Shown here piece after piece: positions 49,901 to 55,119 of a stretch of 64,000 nucleotides of DNA. The notes beneath the pieces are model-generated. The model did no database searches, was not told where the DNA came from, and saw only the letters and a list, made by a program, of their open reading frames with translations. The DNA is from Pomphorhynchus laevis (lineage: Eukaryota > Acanthocephala > Palaeacanthocephala > Echinorhynchida > Pomphorhynchidae). The position numbers and the translations under genes were made by a program. The number at the start of each line of letters is the position of its first letter. Position 1 is the stretch's first letter. The stretch spans positions 221,858-285,857 of the forward strand of contig WNNJ02003544.1 in NCBI GenBank assembly GCA_012934845.2, read 5' to 3'.

Positions 49901-51713
49901 TATTTATCATTACCTTTATTTTTAATTTCTAAATTTCAATTTTAAACTTGATATAAAATATCAAGTTTAAAATAACTTGTATCTTATATAAAATCTTTAT
50001 ATGTTATATAAAATCTTATATAATTATTTATTATTTATCATTATTTTTATTTTTAATTTATATAGTATAAATACTTGGACTTAGTTATCTGATCTGGTTA
50101 ATGTGTAATATTTAATATTATTTGGTATGGATAATATTTATGGATAATAAATAATATACTTTGTATTAGAATAATATACACCAGATGATCAAATTTAATC
50201 AGAGGAAATATGTAATTAGGATGTATTTGACCCCGCTGCTATGTTAGGTAAATGAATAGGGCCGAAAGCTGATAACATAGCAGTTTCTGCTGCTGACTAC
50301 TTTTCTTTATTTATGAAGATTATTTTAAATATGTCACATATAAATATGAATAATATAAAATCTTACATAAATATTATTTATAATTATTTTTCTTTATTTA
50401 TAATTTATAAATAATATTAAATACGTAGACTCAGTTAGCTAATCCAATGTGTATAACTACACAGTAAATAATATACTTTGTATTATACGAAGATACACTA
50501 TATAATCAAATGTCATCAGAGGCCATACGTCATTAGCATATATCCGCTGATATGTTGAATCGAGGAGTAGGGGTCGAAACTTGCTAACATAGCAGCTCCT
50601 CCTGATGACCTTTAATCTATTTATTTTGATACATCATCTGTTATTTATTAGACAATTCATAAAAATTGACTTTTATTTTAAATTTCAATTTTCAATTTTA
50701 ATCTATTATAAATATAAATTGCATATAATCTTATATAAGTGTATTTATTATTTATCTTTAATTTATATACAGTAAAACATACGTATACTCAGTTATATGA
50801 TTTGATTTGTAAATATCGTTCATTTTAAATCAAATGAATAAGATTTAAAATCAAGAATTTTTAATCCAATGATTTTAAAATCAAGAATTTTTGAATTTTA
50901 AATCCAATGATTTTAAAATCAAGAATTTTTGAATTTTTAATCCAATGATTTTAAAATCAAGGATTTTGAATCCAAAATCATACATAGTACATACACGGGT
51001 TAAAATTCAAACACAAACTAATTTTAATGTTTTGTCAATGTAGTTACATAGCGCAGACAAAAACACCGTTAATGAAAACAGCATAAAAATGTTGTCAGCA
51101 TGTATGTATAGGAAACGTACTCTCTTACCGAGAACTGAAAACTTGAAAATGTTACATAATCAAAGAGATATAATAGAAACAACAAACCTTTTCTGAACGC
51201 ATCGTCTACAAGTCGATATGAATGTGCAACCACATCGAGATTTTCAGGCACACTTCGTCTGTGCTCTTTTAAACTGGAATTCAATACCCTTCGCAGATTT
51301 CTGAACGAATAAGCTACATCTTGTTTATCACTTTGCTCCAACTGATGGTTTATCTGTTTATGATTGCTTAGGCCATTAAAGAGCCTTGACGATGCCGCCC
51401 TCATTATGTCGTCGGAATTATTACGATTTTGGTTCAAACTACTCTGTATCGCTTTAGTCGTCATACTACTGTCGTTAGCGGGTAAGCTATTTTTGAAAAC
51501 AGTTGTGTTATTCGCTTTACCTTCATATTTCATTCTAACTTGATTAGTAAACACGTGAGTATAATTCGACAGCGAGTTTTTCAATTCTGTCGATATTGAC
51601 GACGTCGCATCACCACCGCTTGTAACATATGACGAAGTAGTAACGAGATCGGATGGAATGATTGGACGCGTCCTGTTCCTATACTTGCTGTTTTTCGACT
51701 TTGTTGTACCCAT
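19598..51713 (-). CDS. Src-family non-receptor tyrosine kinase (8 exons)
   Basis: Model: 51713-51188, 28278-28185, 28139-28041, 27999-27896, 26600-26451, 26398-26234, 23887-23474, 19938-19598; total 1893 nt, 630 residues, with every junction in phase and GT-AG. Layout: MGTTKSK N-myristoylation start and 175-residue unique region; SH3 about 178-233 (ALYDY, KDWWFAR, GYIPQRYV); SH2 about 241-323 (WFFEG, YLIRPS with the phosphotyrosine-binding Arg, KHYRI); kinase about 356-620 with GSGNYGEVWKG loop, K390, E406, D501-F-G and APE; C-tail MEPNYKESDDF. The family phosphorylates tyrosines at the inner plasma membrane and is switched off by tail-tyrosine phosphorylation. Odd: H481-C482-D483 replaces HRD, and Leu513 sits where the autophosphorylated tyrosine should be. 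Intron 1 is 22.9 kb and full of transposons; three introns are 41-52 nt. Probably a divergent Src paralogue; orthology not settled. Confidence 0.88.
20330..21765 (+). mobile_element. Penelope relic (family 2) with GIY-YIG remnant, inside Src-like intron 7
   Basis: Plus-strand pieces in element order: DQIDGLVIGNSLVPY near 20360 (the QIDG-xMGSPLSP palm block), YCNVFNDVFIVCKRN near 20470 (decayed YVDD), LLSELRSKDPSIQW and TRLPFLYTLVFKEF near 20540-20630, and at about 21645-21750 VYKIPCDSC then SGQTELKFK and AQHK, which matches the VYxIPCxxC/YIGQT/R-xEH pattern of the Penelope GIY-YIG endonuclease. Decayed by stops, and different from family 1, which lacks the endonuclease here. Confidence 0.6.
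22120..22430. repeat. Decayed tandem duplication
   Basis: Two successive blocks share CTATTGAAATCA and AAAACGTTTTATTTAAAA followed by CGACTAATTAATAAAAACTT. The phrase CACCCACTCTTCATT at 22230 recurs at 22934, indicating a further partial copy about 0.7 kb away. Confidence 0.6.
22431..23400. other. Intron 7 sequence, AT-rich
   Basis: Palindromic AT runs at about 22560-22660 (TTTAAATTTAATAAATTTAAA) and 22970-23070 (TATAAATGTATAAAT motif several times). No coding signal. Confidence 0.4.
23474..23887 (-). CDS. Src-like exon 7: kinase N-lobe to activation loop
   Basis: Encodes DVAVKTMK (ATP Lys390), DFLDEARLM (helix C Glu406), the hinge VVEYMVNGNLL, VAAQIASGMSYLE, then HCDLAARNILVG and KIGDFGLAKI. 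The activation loop after DFG is LAKIIRTGKLLVES up to donor CC|GTAAGT, with no tyrosine. The HCD codon is TGC at 23582-23580; a C-to-T change in CGC would make it from Arg. Confidence 0.95.
23888..26233. other. Src-like intron 6
   Basis: AT-rich and without genes. It contains a 14-bp tandem repeat (TTATATCAGTTACA-like, about three copies, 24837-24885) and a short inverted repeat around 25170-25228 built on ATAGCTCCTGCTAT / ATAGCAGGAGCTCC. Confidence 0.45.
26234..26398 (-). CDS. Src-like exon 6: SH2-kinase linker and glycine loop
   Basis: Follows a 52-nt intron (26450-26399). Encodes AKSEGLCTKLDKPCPKHKP and the start of the kinase, LIGSGNYGEVWKG, the ATP-binding glycine loop. The GLC-L--PCP linker is characteristic of Src kinases. 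Ends in phase 1 at AAAG|GTTAGT. Confidence 0.92.
26451..26600 (-). CDS. Src-like exon 5: second part of SH2
   Basis: Acceptor TTGCCTTTAG, codons GNYALSILD, then VKHYRIQLSVDGRFFIG and TINDLVDYYT before donor ACAG|GTTACA. KHYRI and the DYYT end match the SH2 core. Confidence 0.9.
26601..27895. other. Src-like intron 4
   Basis: No gene or repeat family recognised; AT-rich single-copy-looking sequence between the two SH2 exons. Confidence 0.45.
27896..27999 (-). CDS. Src-like exon 4: first part of SH2
   Basis: Too short for a start-to-stop ORF search. After acceptor TTTGCTTTTAG it reads WFFEGVTLRDAERLLDQP, then GTYLIRPSGSIP before donor CAG|GTAGAT. The Arg of YLIRPS is the FLVRES phosphotyrosine contact; the following Glu is Pro. 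The 41-nt intron before it is 28040-28000. A plus-strand open frame (27838-28197) lying across this exon is its antisense shadow. Confidence 0.88.
28041..28139 (-). CDS. Src-like exon 3: second part of SH3
   Basis: Encodes RHKDWWFARHIRTHESGYIP and RYVSEI, the Trp pair and the GYIPxxYV strand of an SH3 fold. The preceding 45-nt intron (28184-28140) has no in-frame stop, so it is invisible as a break in the open frame; removing it restores the normal SH3 spacing. Confidence 0.88.
28185..28278 (-). CDS. Src-like exon 2: first part of SH3
   Basis: Acceptor ATTTCTTAG, then codons for GRNVVALYDYNSNG and on to VIDD. It contains the ALYDY ligand-groove motif. It ends two bases into a codon before a 45-nt intron. 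Confidence 0.88.
28510..29690 (-). repeat. Array of Penelope tails at the exon-2 side of intron 1
   Basis: At least three minus-oriented copies or part-copies of the family-1 tail. Termini begin at about 28511, 28711 and 29050. Structured blocks lie at 28865-28935 and 29285-29350. The copy at 28714-29217 is nearly identical to 49927-50440 in the opposite orientation. Small inverted motifs (GGTAGAGATTA copies at 28290-28360) lie next to exon 2. Confidence 0.75.
29857..30585. repeat. Direct repeat pair of about 150 bp
   Basis: 29857-30005 and 30427-30585 share AAACTGAAGCTACATATTTT, then AATTTCGAATCAACCTAATA and ATATCAACGAGGCAAT. They are divergent variants of the Penelope tail terminus, separated by about 420 bp of sequence without a gene. 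Confidence 0.75.
30655..30935 (-). mobile_element. Penelope family-1 3' fragment joined to its tail
   Basis: 30740-30935 matches the C-terminal coding part at 5700-5880 (GTAGCCTAGTTTAAAA, GATTTTGAAGAAAGCCAATA). It runs directly into a tail portion with AACATAACAGCGGGCC at about 30692-30707. One of four places where coding sequence and tail are contiguous. Confidence 0.7.
31095..31310. other. Hairpin-rich segment with GAAAC and TGATGA boxes
   Basis: GGCAGC (31108-31113) is complementary to GCTGCC (31151-31156); between them lie CGAAACGTC and TGATGAG. The layout resembles a circularly permuted hammerhead but the first box has lost its C and G contacts, so it is listed only as a structured segment. 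It precedes the S repeat, as at 16.9 kb. Confidence 0.35.
31311..31640. repeat. Head-to-head inverted S repeats (large palindrome)
   Basis: A truncated plus copy of S (31311-31453) faces a minus copy (31462-31640) with only about 8 bp between, able to fold into a stem of well over 100 bp. Both arms carry the hammerhead-like core. Confidence 0.8.
31640..32211 (+). repeat. B segment of the S-B repeat, inverted relative to 17.2-17.8 kb
   Basis: Reverse complement of 17214-17774: ATACGATGCCAATTAGTTTT at the start, GGTCATCAGGTTGAAGAACT and ATGCTTCGAAACATTCAACG later. High similarity suggests recent activity. Confidence 0.8.
32212..33500. other. Intron 1 sequence with a minisatellite
   Basis: About four units of some 31 bp at 32458-32575 (AAAATGAT-, AGTAAGGAAAATTCCGTAAC). 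The phrase GAGCGTCAGTAACTATCATC occurs both at 31000 and 33137, bracketing the S-B insertion. No gene. Confidence 0.55.
33505..33592 (+). repeat. Solo arm of a fold-back MITE
   Basis: Matches the terminal inverted repeat of the 48938-49327 element: AAACCTGCATGCTTTTTAAC, CTTAACCCGGAATGCG, CTACCACAGACGCCTAGC. The opposite arm is missing. Confidence 0.75.
33593..34928. other. Intron 1 sequence with a perfect 54-bp palindrome
   Basis: No gene. At 34484-34537, 22-nt arms beginning AATCTCTTGAGATATTAAAG are perfectly complementary around the 10-nt centre CACGTGTGCA. The open frame at 34588-34794 has no recognisable domain. Confidence 0.6.
34929..35402. mobile_element. Fold-back (MITE-like) element
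   Basis: Terminal inverted repeats of about 70-110 bp: AACGCACCATAATGTTCC at the left and its complement (GGAACATTATGATGCGTTG) at the right, both continuing through an AT-rich arm. The roughly 200-bp centre is more GC-rich and unrelated to the arms. It directly abuts the truncated RT element that starts at 35402. Confidence 0.75.
35402..36579 (+). mobile_element. RT-element C-terminal part (family X, copy 1)
   Basis: Frameshifted but readable plus-strand remains: RAMIYDRFLPIVTGYDL, then IIKGIGIVDP, SSWLSGLPLRIENYRLTLNE, FRDAICARYGR, SIRHDSVKDIIASAL-like, SPGVQLDVVCTGLY, FFDVKVFSIRAQLY, KEAKYGEWIF and FEPLVFSTSVGIGRRA. These are the ordered motifs downstream of the polymerase in a metazoan RT family (LGGLGIVNP, WLTALPI, HALSC-GG, RHN-IRD, LDV, FDVRVFNP, F-PLVFS-GG). 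It lacks the polymerase itself. The C-terminal part, with conserved D/E/FDV residues, might be a restriction-like nuclease; that is inference. Confidence 0.65.
36600..36940. other. AT-rich spacer
   Basis: Runs of TTATTAATAATTAAT at 36690-36780 form local inverted repeats. No gene. Confidence 0.4.
36945..39195 (-). mobile_element. CR1-like LINE, 5'-truncated, with an open ORF2
   Basis: Minus-strand element: truncated 5' near 39190 in the endonuclease-RT linker, long open RT frame, and a 3' UTR ending in repeated AAATAAATTC-type units at about 36945-36965. The linker-RT architecture (GAPWFDSDCRRAKRSLR) is shared with the element at 61.0-64.0 kb. 5' truncation is the usual outcome of target-primed reverse transcription. 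It sits in intron 1 of the Src-like gene in the same orientation. Confidence 0.85.
37083..39122 (-). CDS. LINE ORF2 fragment: reverse transcriptase
   Basis: 679 codons without a stop. The endonuclease is missing; the frame opens in the linker (APWF, residues 27-30), followed by RT motifs SYRPISNLPTISKLFERLI (238-256), SLDLSSAFDVVD (308-319, catalytic Asp), CGVPQGSVLGPFLF (366-379) and QYADDIVIY (399-407, catalytic Asp pair), then the thumb and a C-terminal region ending ANELK. Motifs resemble the CR1/L2 group. An open frame of this length in a 5'-truncated copy implies recent insertion. The initiating ATG is internal and has no independent meaning. It would polymerise cDNA but cannot nick target DNA by itself. 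Confidence 0.88.
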   Translation of the reverse strand: MYSTELIGILDMISPFKQCMPRRQSGAPWFDSDCRRAKRSLRHLHRMHSRFRRRNITELLNSSYSEYLKFRRKYRYLLNSKCSSYWQSKTSLRDNHQHAWKSINNLLDRNKSVTSISISSNEFASHLQRKIARTLTSIHVPLFSSFSYLAPYHTELFHFSLLSIESVSDALARLPNSTYPLDPVPIYILKLLSDTISPYLTSVFNMSIHLSHYPSSFKHAIVRPLLKKHHLDPSSASSYRPISNLPTISKLFERLILRQVSNYISSNSMFPPFQSAYRPRHYTMTACTKLSNDLLLALDKHLVSLVISLDLSSAFDVVDNTILLSCLRQRYCFSSHVISWFKSYLSNRSYHVVSNSIYCAPAPLSCGVPQGSVLGPFLFTLLLDDLSSIVVPFGFEVIQYADDIVIYASCTLTSASNLASDASSCLSAIHTYLCSIRMFLNNEKSNMMWITPRHSYTLDFPVCIHNFRLSEVTIMTILGVPFDNNLSFLPFIRSKISSCSLILRDIRSVRRNLDVKSTAILISSLFMPRLEYCLGLLVNCPAYQFHYLQRILHTAARVIFRLRKYDHISNTLRILNWLDIPSRITSQILTLVWQIKFLHNSPYLYLPDSASYMTTGLSLRSHRSYSLFVPRHNGNHGYRAFTIAAPRLWNKLPRDTKSLTSLKLFKTSLIAILLANELK
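39345..39965 (-). repeat. Two Penelope tails
   Basis: Minus-oriented copies with structured blocks at 39513-39587 and 39840-39912 (CTGCTATGTTATCAGGTTTC on the plus strand in both). Between them, at 39590-39650, copies of CTAATGACGT alternate in both orientations, forming a small nested palindrome. Confidence 0.8.
40230..40475. repeat. Inverted pair of Penelope tail termini
   Basis: A minus-oriented terminus beginning ATCAGCTAACTGAGTCTACG (40238) faces a plus-oriented terminus ending ACTCAGTTAGCTGATTTGAT (40472): a hairpin of about 100-bp arms. A further plus terminus lies at 41175-41265. Confidence 0.75.
40480..42470. other. Intron 1 sequence without a gene
   Basis: Apart from the tail terminus at 41175-41265 nothing is recognised. 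AT-rich low-complexity DNA, with an AAAATTTAATTTAATTTTTA palindromic run near 41780. Confidence 0.4.
42480..45614 (-). mobile_element. RT element with CXC-type zinc finger (family X, copy 2)
   Basis: Minus strand, in order: zinc-finger ORF (45614-45255); RT entry motifs (44931-44350) HLEAFKVCRLIPLDKCHGIR and GIGEVLRRIVGRV; EGFTQGDPLAMAAY near 44110 and WYADDGTCVGSY near 44025, that is, an intact polymerase YADD; then GHALLCQVGGIPFIRHN (43147-42908) and KRAKYAERVAKIEWSGF plus a C-terminal helix region (42887-42480). Several frameshifts and stops separate the pieces. The order matches an RT family seen as long uncharacterised proteins in invertebrates. No LTR, apurinic endonuclease or tyrosine recombinase was recognised, so its integration mechanism is unclear. 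Confidence 0.7.
45255..45614 (-). CDS. Cys-rich CXC-like zinc-finger ORF of the RT element
   Basis: 119 codons. Residues 12-44 hold nine cysteines in the pattern CCACNGHSAKCKGCSC, then GVPCANC and CNNR, close to the Tesmin/TSO1 CXC (CRC) DNA-binding fold. The rest is low complexity. In related RT elements such a Cys cluster begins the same long polyprotein, so this is likely its N-terminus, now cut off by a stop; it may bind nucleic acid for target choice. Alternatively it could be a separate first ORF. Confidence 0.65.
   Translation of the reverse strand: MPKGKPSNQILCCACNGHSAKCKGCSCAKTGVPCANCRAPDCNNRVHISPQTVSSTFAELVSRVEDSNPLGIVQNHNLVSKDRQQPISQHRPRGAADCVTQERSSEYITVDTIYDSVIH
45615..47635. other. 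Intron 1 sequence with duplicated hairpin
   Basis: No gene. TGCTTTTAATATTTTCTGAT followed by ATTAAAAGCGTAATA and its complement occurs at about 46340-46395 and again at 46429-46476: a duplicated palindromic unit. The remainder is AT-rich; the open frame at 47410-47598 is compositional. Confidence 0.45.
47640..48345 (+). mobile_element. Penelope family-1 fragment with intact RYIDD
   Basis: Starts MKYMFRYIDDICVFNSNNFY, the catalytic motif that is mutated in the 6.0-kb copy, then frameshifts; C-terminal coding sequence to about 48060 (matching 5640-5850 inverted) is followed by the tail entry AATAATATACTTTGTAT at about 48100. Part of the sequence (LILNKTN-/DMNI- region) is repeated at about 48180-48310, a local duplication. 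Confidence 0.7.
48345..48935. other. Intron 1 sequence, tail remnant then unremarkable DNA
   Basis: 48345-48420 is another piece of tail (AATAATATACTTTGTATTAG). From 48430 to 48935 no feature is recognised. Confidence 0.4.
48938..49327. mobile_element. Fold-back MITE with about 100-bp terminal inverted repeats
   Basis: Left arm 48938-49042 (CACAGACGCCTAGCCCCCAA, GTTTCGACCTTAGCATA) and right arm 49222-49327 (TATGCTAAGGTCGAAAC, then GCATGCAGGTTTTA) are complementary with drift. The 180-bp centre has its own inverted pair (GTAACTACACAACT / AGTTGTGTAACTAC), so the whole could fold into a branched cruciform. No transposase. A solo arm is at 33505. Confidence 0.8.
49505..50805 (+). repeat. Array of Penelope tails at the exon-1 side of intron 1
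   Basis: Four plus-oriented tails or part-tails, each ending in a variant of ACTCAGTTAGCTGATTTGAT (at about 49745, 50090, 50440, 50800). Structured blocks lie at 49540-49570 (partial), 50222-50285 and 50535-50605. The 49927-50440 unit is the inverted partner of 28714-29217. Confidence 0.8.
50858..50985. repeat. Minisatellite of about 39 bp units
   Basis: Three to four tandem copies of a unit containing AATCCAATGATTTTAAAATC and AAGAATTTTTGAATTT. It lies about 200 bases inside intron 1 from exon 1. Confidence 0.85.
51188..51713 (-). CDS. Src-like exon 1: myristoylation signal and unique region
   Basis: Starts MGTTKSKNSK, a good match to the Gly-2 N-myristoylation plus basic pattern of Src kinases; the following 165 residues are Ser/Asn/Thr-rich and unlike known domains, as is usual for the unique region. 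The donor AAAAG|GTTTGT leaves one base (phase 1), which matches the acceptor at 28278. Linking it to exon 2 across 22.9 kb rests on strand, phase and the Src-like N-terminus; the open frame runs on past the donor to 51069 only by chance. Confidence 0.75.
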
Positions 51714-52415
51714 TTGGTCACTATTTGCTAGTAGAGATTGTGTAAATCGTCTACTTTTACAATGCAGTATAGTAATCCCGTTGTTCTGTTAAAAAGCACT
51801 CTGTATACTTGTACATCAAGAACCGGTGTCGTTTCAGCATGATATTCAAAAAAGTTCCTCCTACAAAAATTTGTGATTAAAAGAACAACTAAAAAAACAG
51901 AGAGCAAAAAAGGCTAAATTAGTCAGAGTAATAAATATATATCGTAGAGAAAATTATCGCGTGTTGCTAACTTTGAGTGTAAAGCAAAAAAACAAGGCAT
52001 GTGACACATGCTCGTTACTTTTAAAAAATTGACGACAGATAATTCCTTTCTAGCAAGTTTCTCTGTCGTCGGCAAGTTCACAATAGAATTGTAGGAAACA
52101 TACGAGGAATCGGAATTCGCTTAAACGTAACAACTGTCTACCAATAGACATTTTGTTCATCCACATTAGATAATAAAGACAGCTGGGTTTGCATAATAAG
52201 CAAATCGAAATGGAATTTTACTTGTTATTTACTAAAGTAAAACATATTATTAATCAATGACTTATAAGCCACACTTTGGTGGTACCGCTAACATTAAGAT
52301 AACAAGAAAAATTACATTAAAATATTAAATATTTTATTTAAAATATAAAAGTAGTGGTCATATGAATGTAAAGCGGAAAATAATAGAATATTTAGGCTAC
52401 TCTTAATCACCTCTA
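51714..52415. other. Upstream region of the Src-like gene
   Basis: 5' flank of exon 1 and likely site of the promoter and 5' UTR. No firm TATA or initiator element stands out. No other gene is seen. Confidence 0.35.
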
Positions 52416-52417
52416 AT

Positions 52418-53665
52418 TCTTTATTCTAATACGTCATATCTTATTTATTAGTCAACTCATAAAAATCGATTTTTAGTTTAAATTTCAATTTTTATTTTAA
52501 CTTGATATAATCGAACAGAAAATAGTAAAATATATAAAAAAATATTAAAAATAAATTAAAACTCTTTACCGGAAAATTTTAATGGATGGATACCAAATAT
52601 TATGCTTTGTTTTAGAATAAGATACTCGATAATCAAATTTCATAAGAGGAAATGTATCATTGGCATGTATTTAGCCCCGCTGCTGTGCTGGGTCTATGAA
52701 TAGAGGTCGAAATATGGTAACATAGCAGTTTCTCCTGATGACCTATAGTCCTTATTCTAACACATCACATCTTATTTATTAGTCAATTCATAATAATTCA
52801 CTTCTATTTTAAATTTTAATTTTAAATTTTAACTTGAAATAAATATAAATATTATAAAATAGTGATTTAAATCTTATATTAAATTATTAAATTATTTATA
52901 ATTATTTATAATTTTATTATTTTATTTTTATTTATAAAATACGTATAATCAGTTATCTAATCAGTTATCTGATTTAGTAATATTTTTCAAATAGTATTTT
53001 TTTTATTTATTTAATGATATAATATTTTAAGTATCCATATAACATAAGATACTGGTTTCATATTATATTTATCAGGATTTGGCTTCGCTGCTGTGTTGGT
53101 TCGAAGAATAGGTCCGTAACATGATAACATAACACTTCCTCCTGATGACCTCTAATCCCTGTTTTTATTTATATTCAGTATAAAATACGTAGACTCAGTT
53201 ATCTAATCGGATTCATTATAGTCTACATAATGAAAGTCCAGAACCGCCGACTTTAACAATTTTTAGAATTATACATACACAAAATATTATTTAAAATTTA
53301 TTTAAACTATTAAGCGAAAATGTTTAATGGATGGATCATAAACAATATGCTTTGTATTGAAATAGATTACACTAAACAATCAAATTTCATCAGTGGAAAT
53401 ACGACATTGTCGCGTATTTGGCCTCGCTGCTATTATGGCTTAAGGTAAAGAAAATCGATACCTGATAACATTGCAGTTCCTCCTGATTACCTATAGTCCT
53501 TATTCTTTTACATCGTCTGTTATTTATTTTTAAATTCATAAAAATTGAATTTTATTTTAAATTCTAACTTTATAAATATAAATTTAATAAAATCTTATAT
53601 AATTATTTATTTTTATTTATATAAAGTATAACATACGTAGACTCAGTTATCTTATCTGATTACAA
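52418..53665 (+). repeat. Array of Penelope tails, one attached to coding 3' end
   Basis: Plus-oriented tails ending at about 52980, 53215 and 53660. At 52505-52600 the end of the Penelope coding region (GAACAGAAAATAGTAAAATA, matching 5670-5690 inverted) leads straight into the tail. Structured blocks: 52670-52740, 53085-53150, 53415-53480. Each block is followed by CTCCTGATGACC or a close variant. Confidence 0.8.
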
Positions 53666-53949
53666 AGTAATTTTATTAAAATTTTATTAAATAAAAATTT
53701 AGTTGAGTTGATTAAACGTTATTCTTCTGTGTTGGGTATGTTAAGGAACCAAAATTGAATTTACCATTATAATTTAGACCGTTTAATTCCATTTGATAAG
53801 AATTGTTTTATTAAATCTTTTGAAATAGGAACAAAGTCTAAATTAAATCGGTTGGACGCATTATAATCTGATACATACAGGATTAATTTAATTCTCTAAG
53901 TAAAATATGTAATTCGATTTTTTGATGCGATTCTAAAAACATTTTAATA

Positions 53950-54960
53950 AAAGCATTGCTGACAATAAAATCAAACCCTTATCTCTCTTTCGGTTAAGAT
54001 TCTTCTCTAGTGATACCACCTACCATCATTTACTTAAAGTTGACTTAAAAGATCGCTGCCAAGCATCATCTATTCTGTCCATACGCTTTGTACTATTATC
54101 TTCTACTTCTATCTATATAATCTTACCTGATTGCTTCCTCTCTGGCATTAAAACCTCGTATCTGCTCGTGATAAAAAAACTTATATGTGAACTCAACAAT
54201 GAAGCCTCCTTAACCATCAAACAGATTGATGAAATTTGTTGTGCCGTCCGACTCCAACCCAAAATTCAATAAAAGCCACTTCCACTCCTCGTCTTCTTCT
54301 TTGACTACCCCTTTATTTCATTTCGCCATCATAAACATATGCTCCCTCGCGAATTAAGTCGACTAGATACTTGACATCTTCTCGAGCAGTCTTTGAAACT
54401 GTTTTGTCTATCTAAATCTTGGCATCCTGATTGTAGTGACATATCGATTCGATGCATACGTTATTTCGATTATTCTGTCATCAAAGTGTCTCGTTCTCAA
54501 TCATCTCTGATAGTGTCTCAATTAATTAAATATCTATTAATTGTCTGTCCTTTAATGTCCTCGTCTTTCAATTTCCACGTCCGGATTATCTGCCTTATCT
54601 CTTTGATTCTGAACTATCTAATATAGTCGGCAATATCCCCTTTCAACTCTTTACTTTCTCTCGAACTACTATACACCATGGTTTGACTTTGACTGTATGT
54701 GATCGAAGTGTATTTTACGTTGTGTATCTAGAATCTACCTTCGTTTCCTCAAGCGCTATCCCGCTTATTTCCCCATTGATATTCCCAGCAACTATTTAGC
54801 TCTTAGTAGATCTCACCGTTCCTTCCTTCGTGGTAAGTATTCGCTCCTTTGGAAGAACAAGCTTCTATTTTCTTCTAATTCGAAATCTAAACTGAATACT
54901 CTCCACACTATAGTTTTGTGTTCTATCTCTGTTAGCACTCTCGATCCAAGTTAGCACTCT
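53950..54960 (+). mobile_element. CR1-like LINE relic (ORF1 end, endonuclease start, linker)
   Basis: Shifting frames give, in order, the end of ORF1 (KDRCQASSILSIRF), the endonuclease start (FHFAIINICSLAN, LFCLSKSWHPDCSDISIR) and the linker (YLALSRSHRSFLRG). These align with 62.5-62.8, 62.88 and 63.8 kb of the complete-looking element (for example IFCLTESWHSDSDDLSIR). The endonuclease active-site part is missing, so it is internally deleted and dead. Confidence 0.6.
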
Positions 54961-54984
54961 CGAGATAATAAGGCGAATTTGAAG

Positions 54985-55096
54985 AAAGGAGTCGACAATG
55001 GATACAAAGGATACGAAATATAATGCGGTTTTTCATAGCCAACTATGAAAAACGGCATTATATCCCGTATCATGCGTATCAATTGTCGACTCCTTT
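54985..55096. repeat. Imperfect palindrome, 54-bp arms
   Basis: AAAGGAGTCGACAAT at the left end mirrors ATTGTCGACTCCTTT at the right end; the arms meet at CATAG-CCAA-CTATG. Roughly nine in ten arm positions pair. It separates two LINE relics and may be a small fold-back insertion. Confidence 0.85.
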
Positions 55097-55119
55097 CCTG
55101 TAAACTCGCAAAATCTGCA

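Noticed and set aside
51069-51187. Extension of the Src-like exon 1 frame with a hydrophobic C-terminus
   Set aside because: The segment begins at a GT donor in the phase needed by exon 2, and Src kinases have no membrane helix; the extension is intron read-through.
49505-53665. Hammerhead ribozyme in the Penelope tail, because GAAAC and CTGATGA both occur
   Set aside because: The boxes are in the wrong order for any closed hammerhead, only four bases remain for stem I between them, and stem II has no partner; kept only as a structured block.
49505-53665. HDV-like ribozyme in the Penelope tail
   Set aside because: The interleaved helices match in order, but no P4, no 3-bp P3 and no catalytic cytosine context could be seen.
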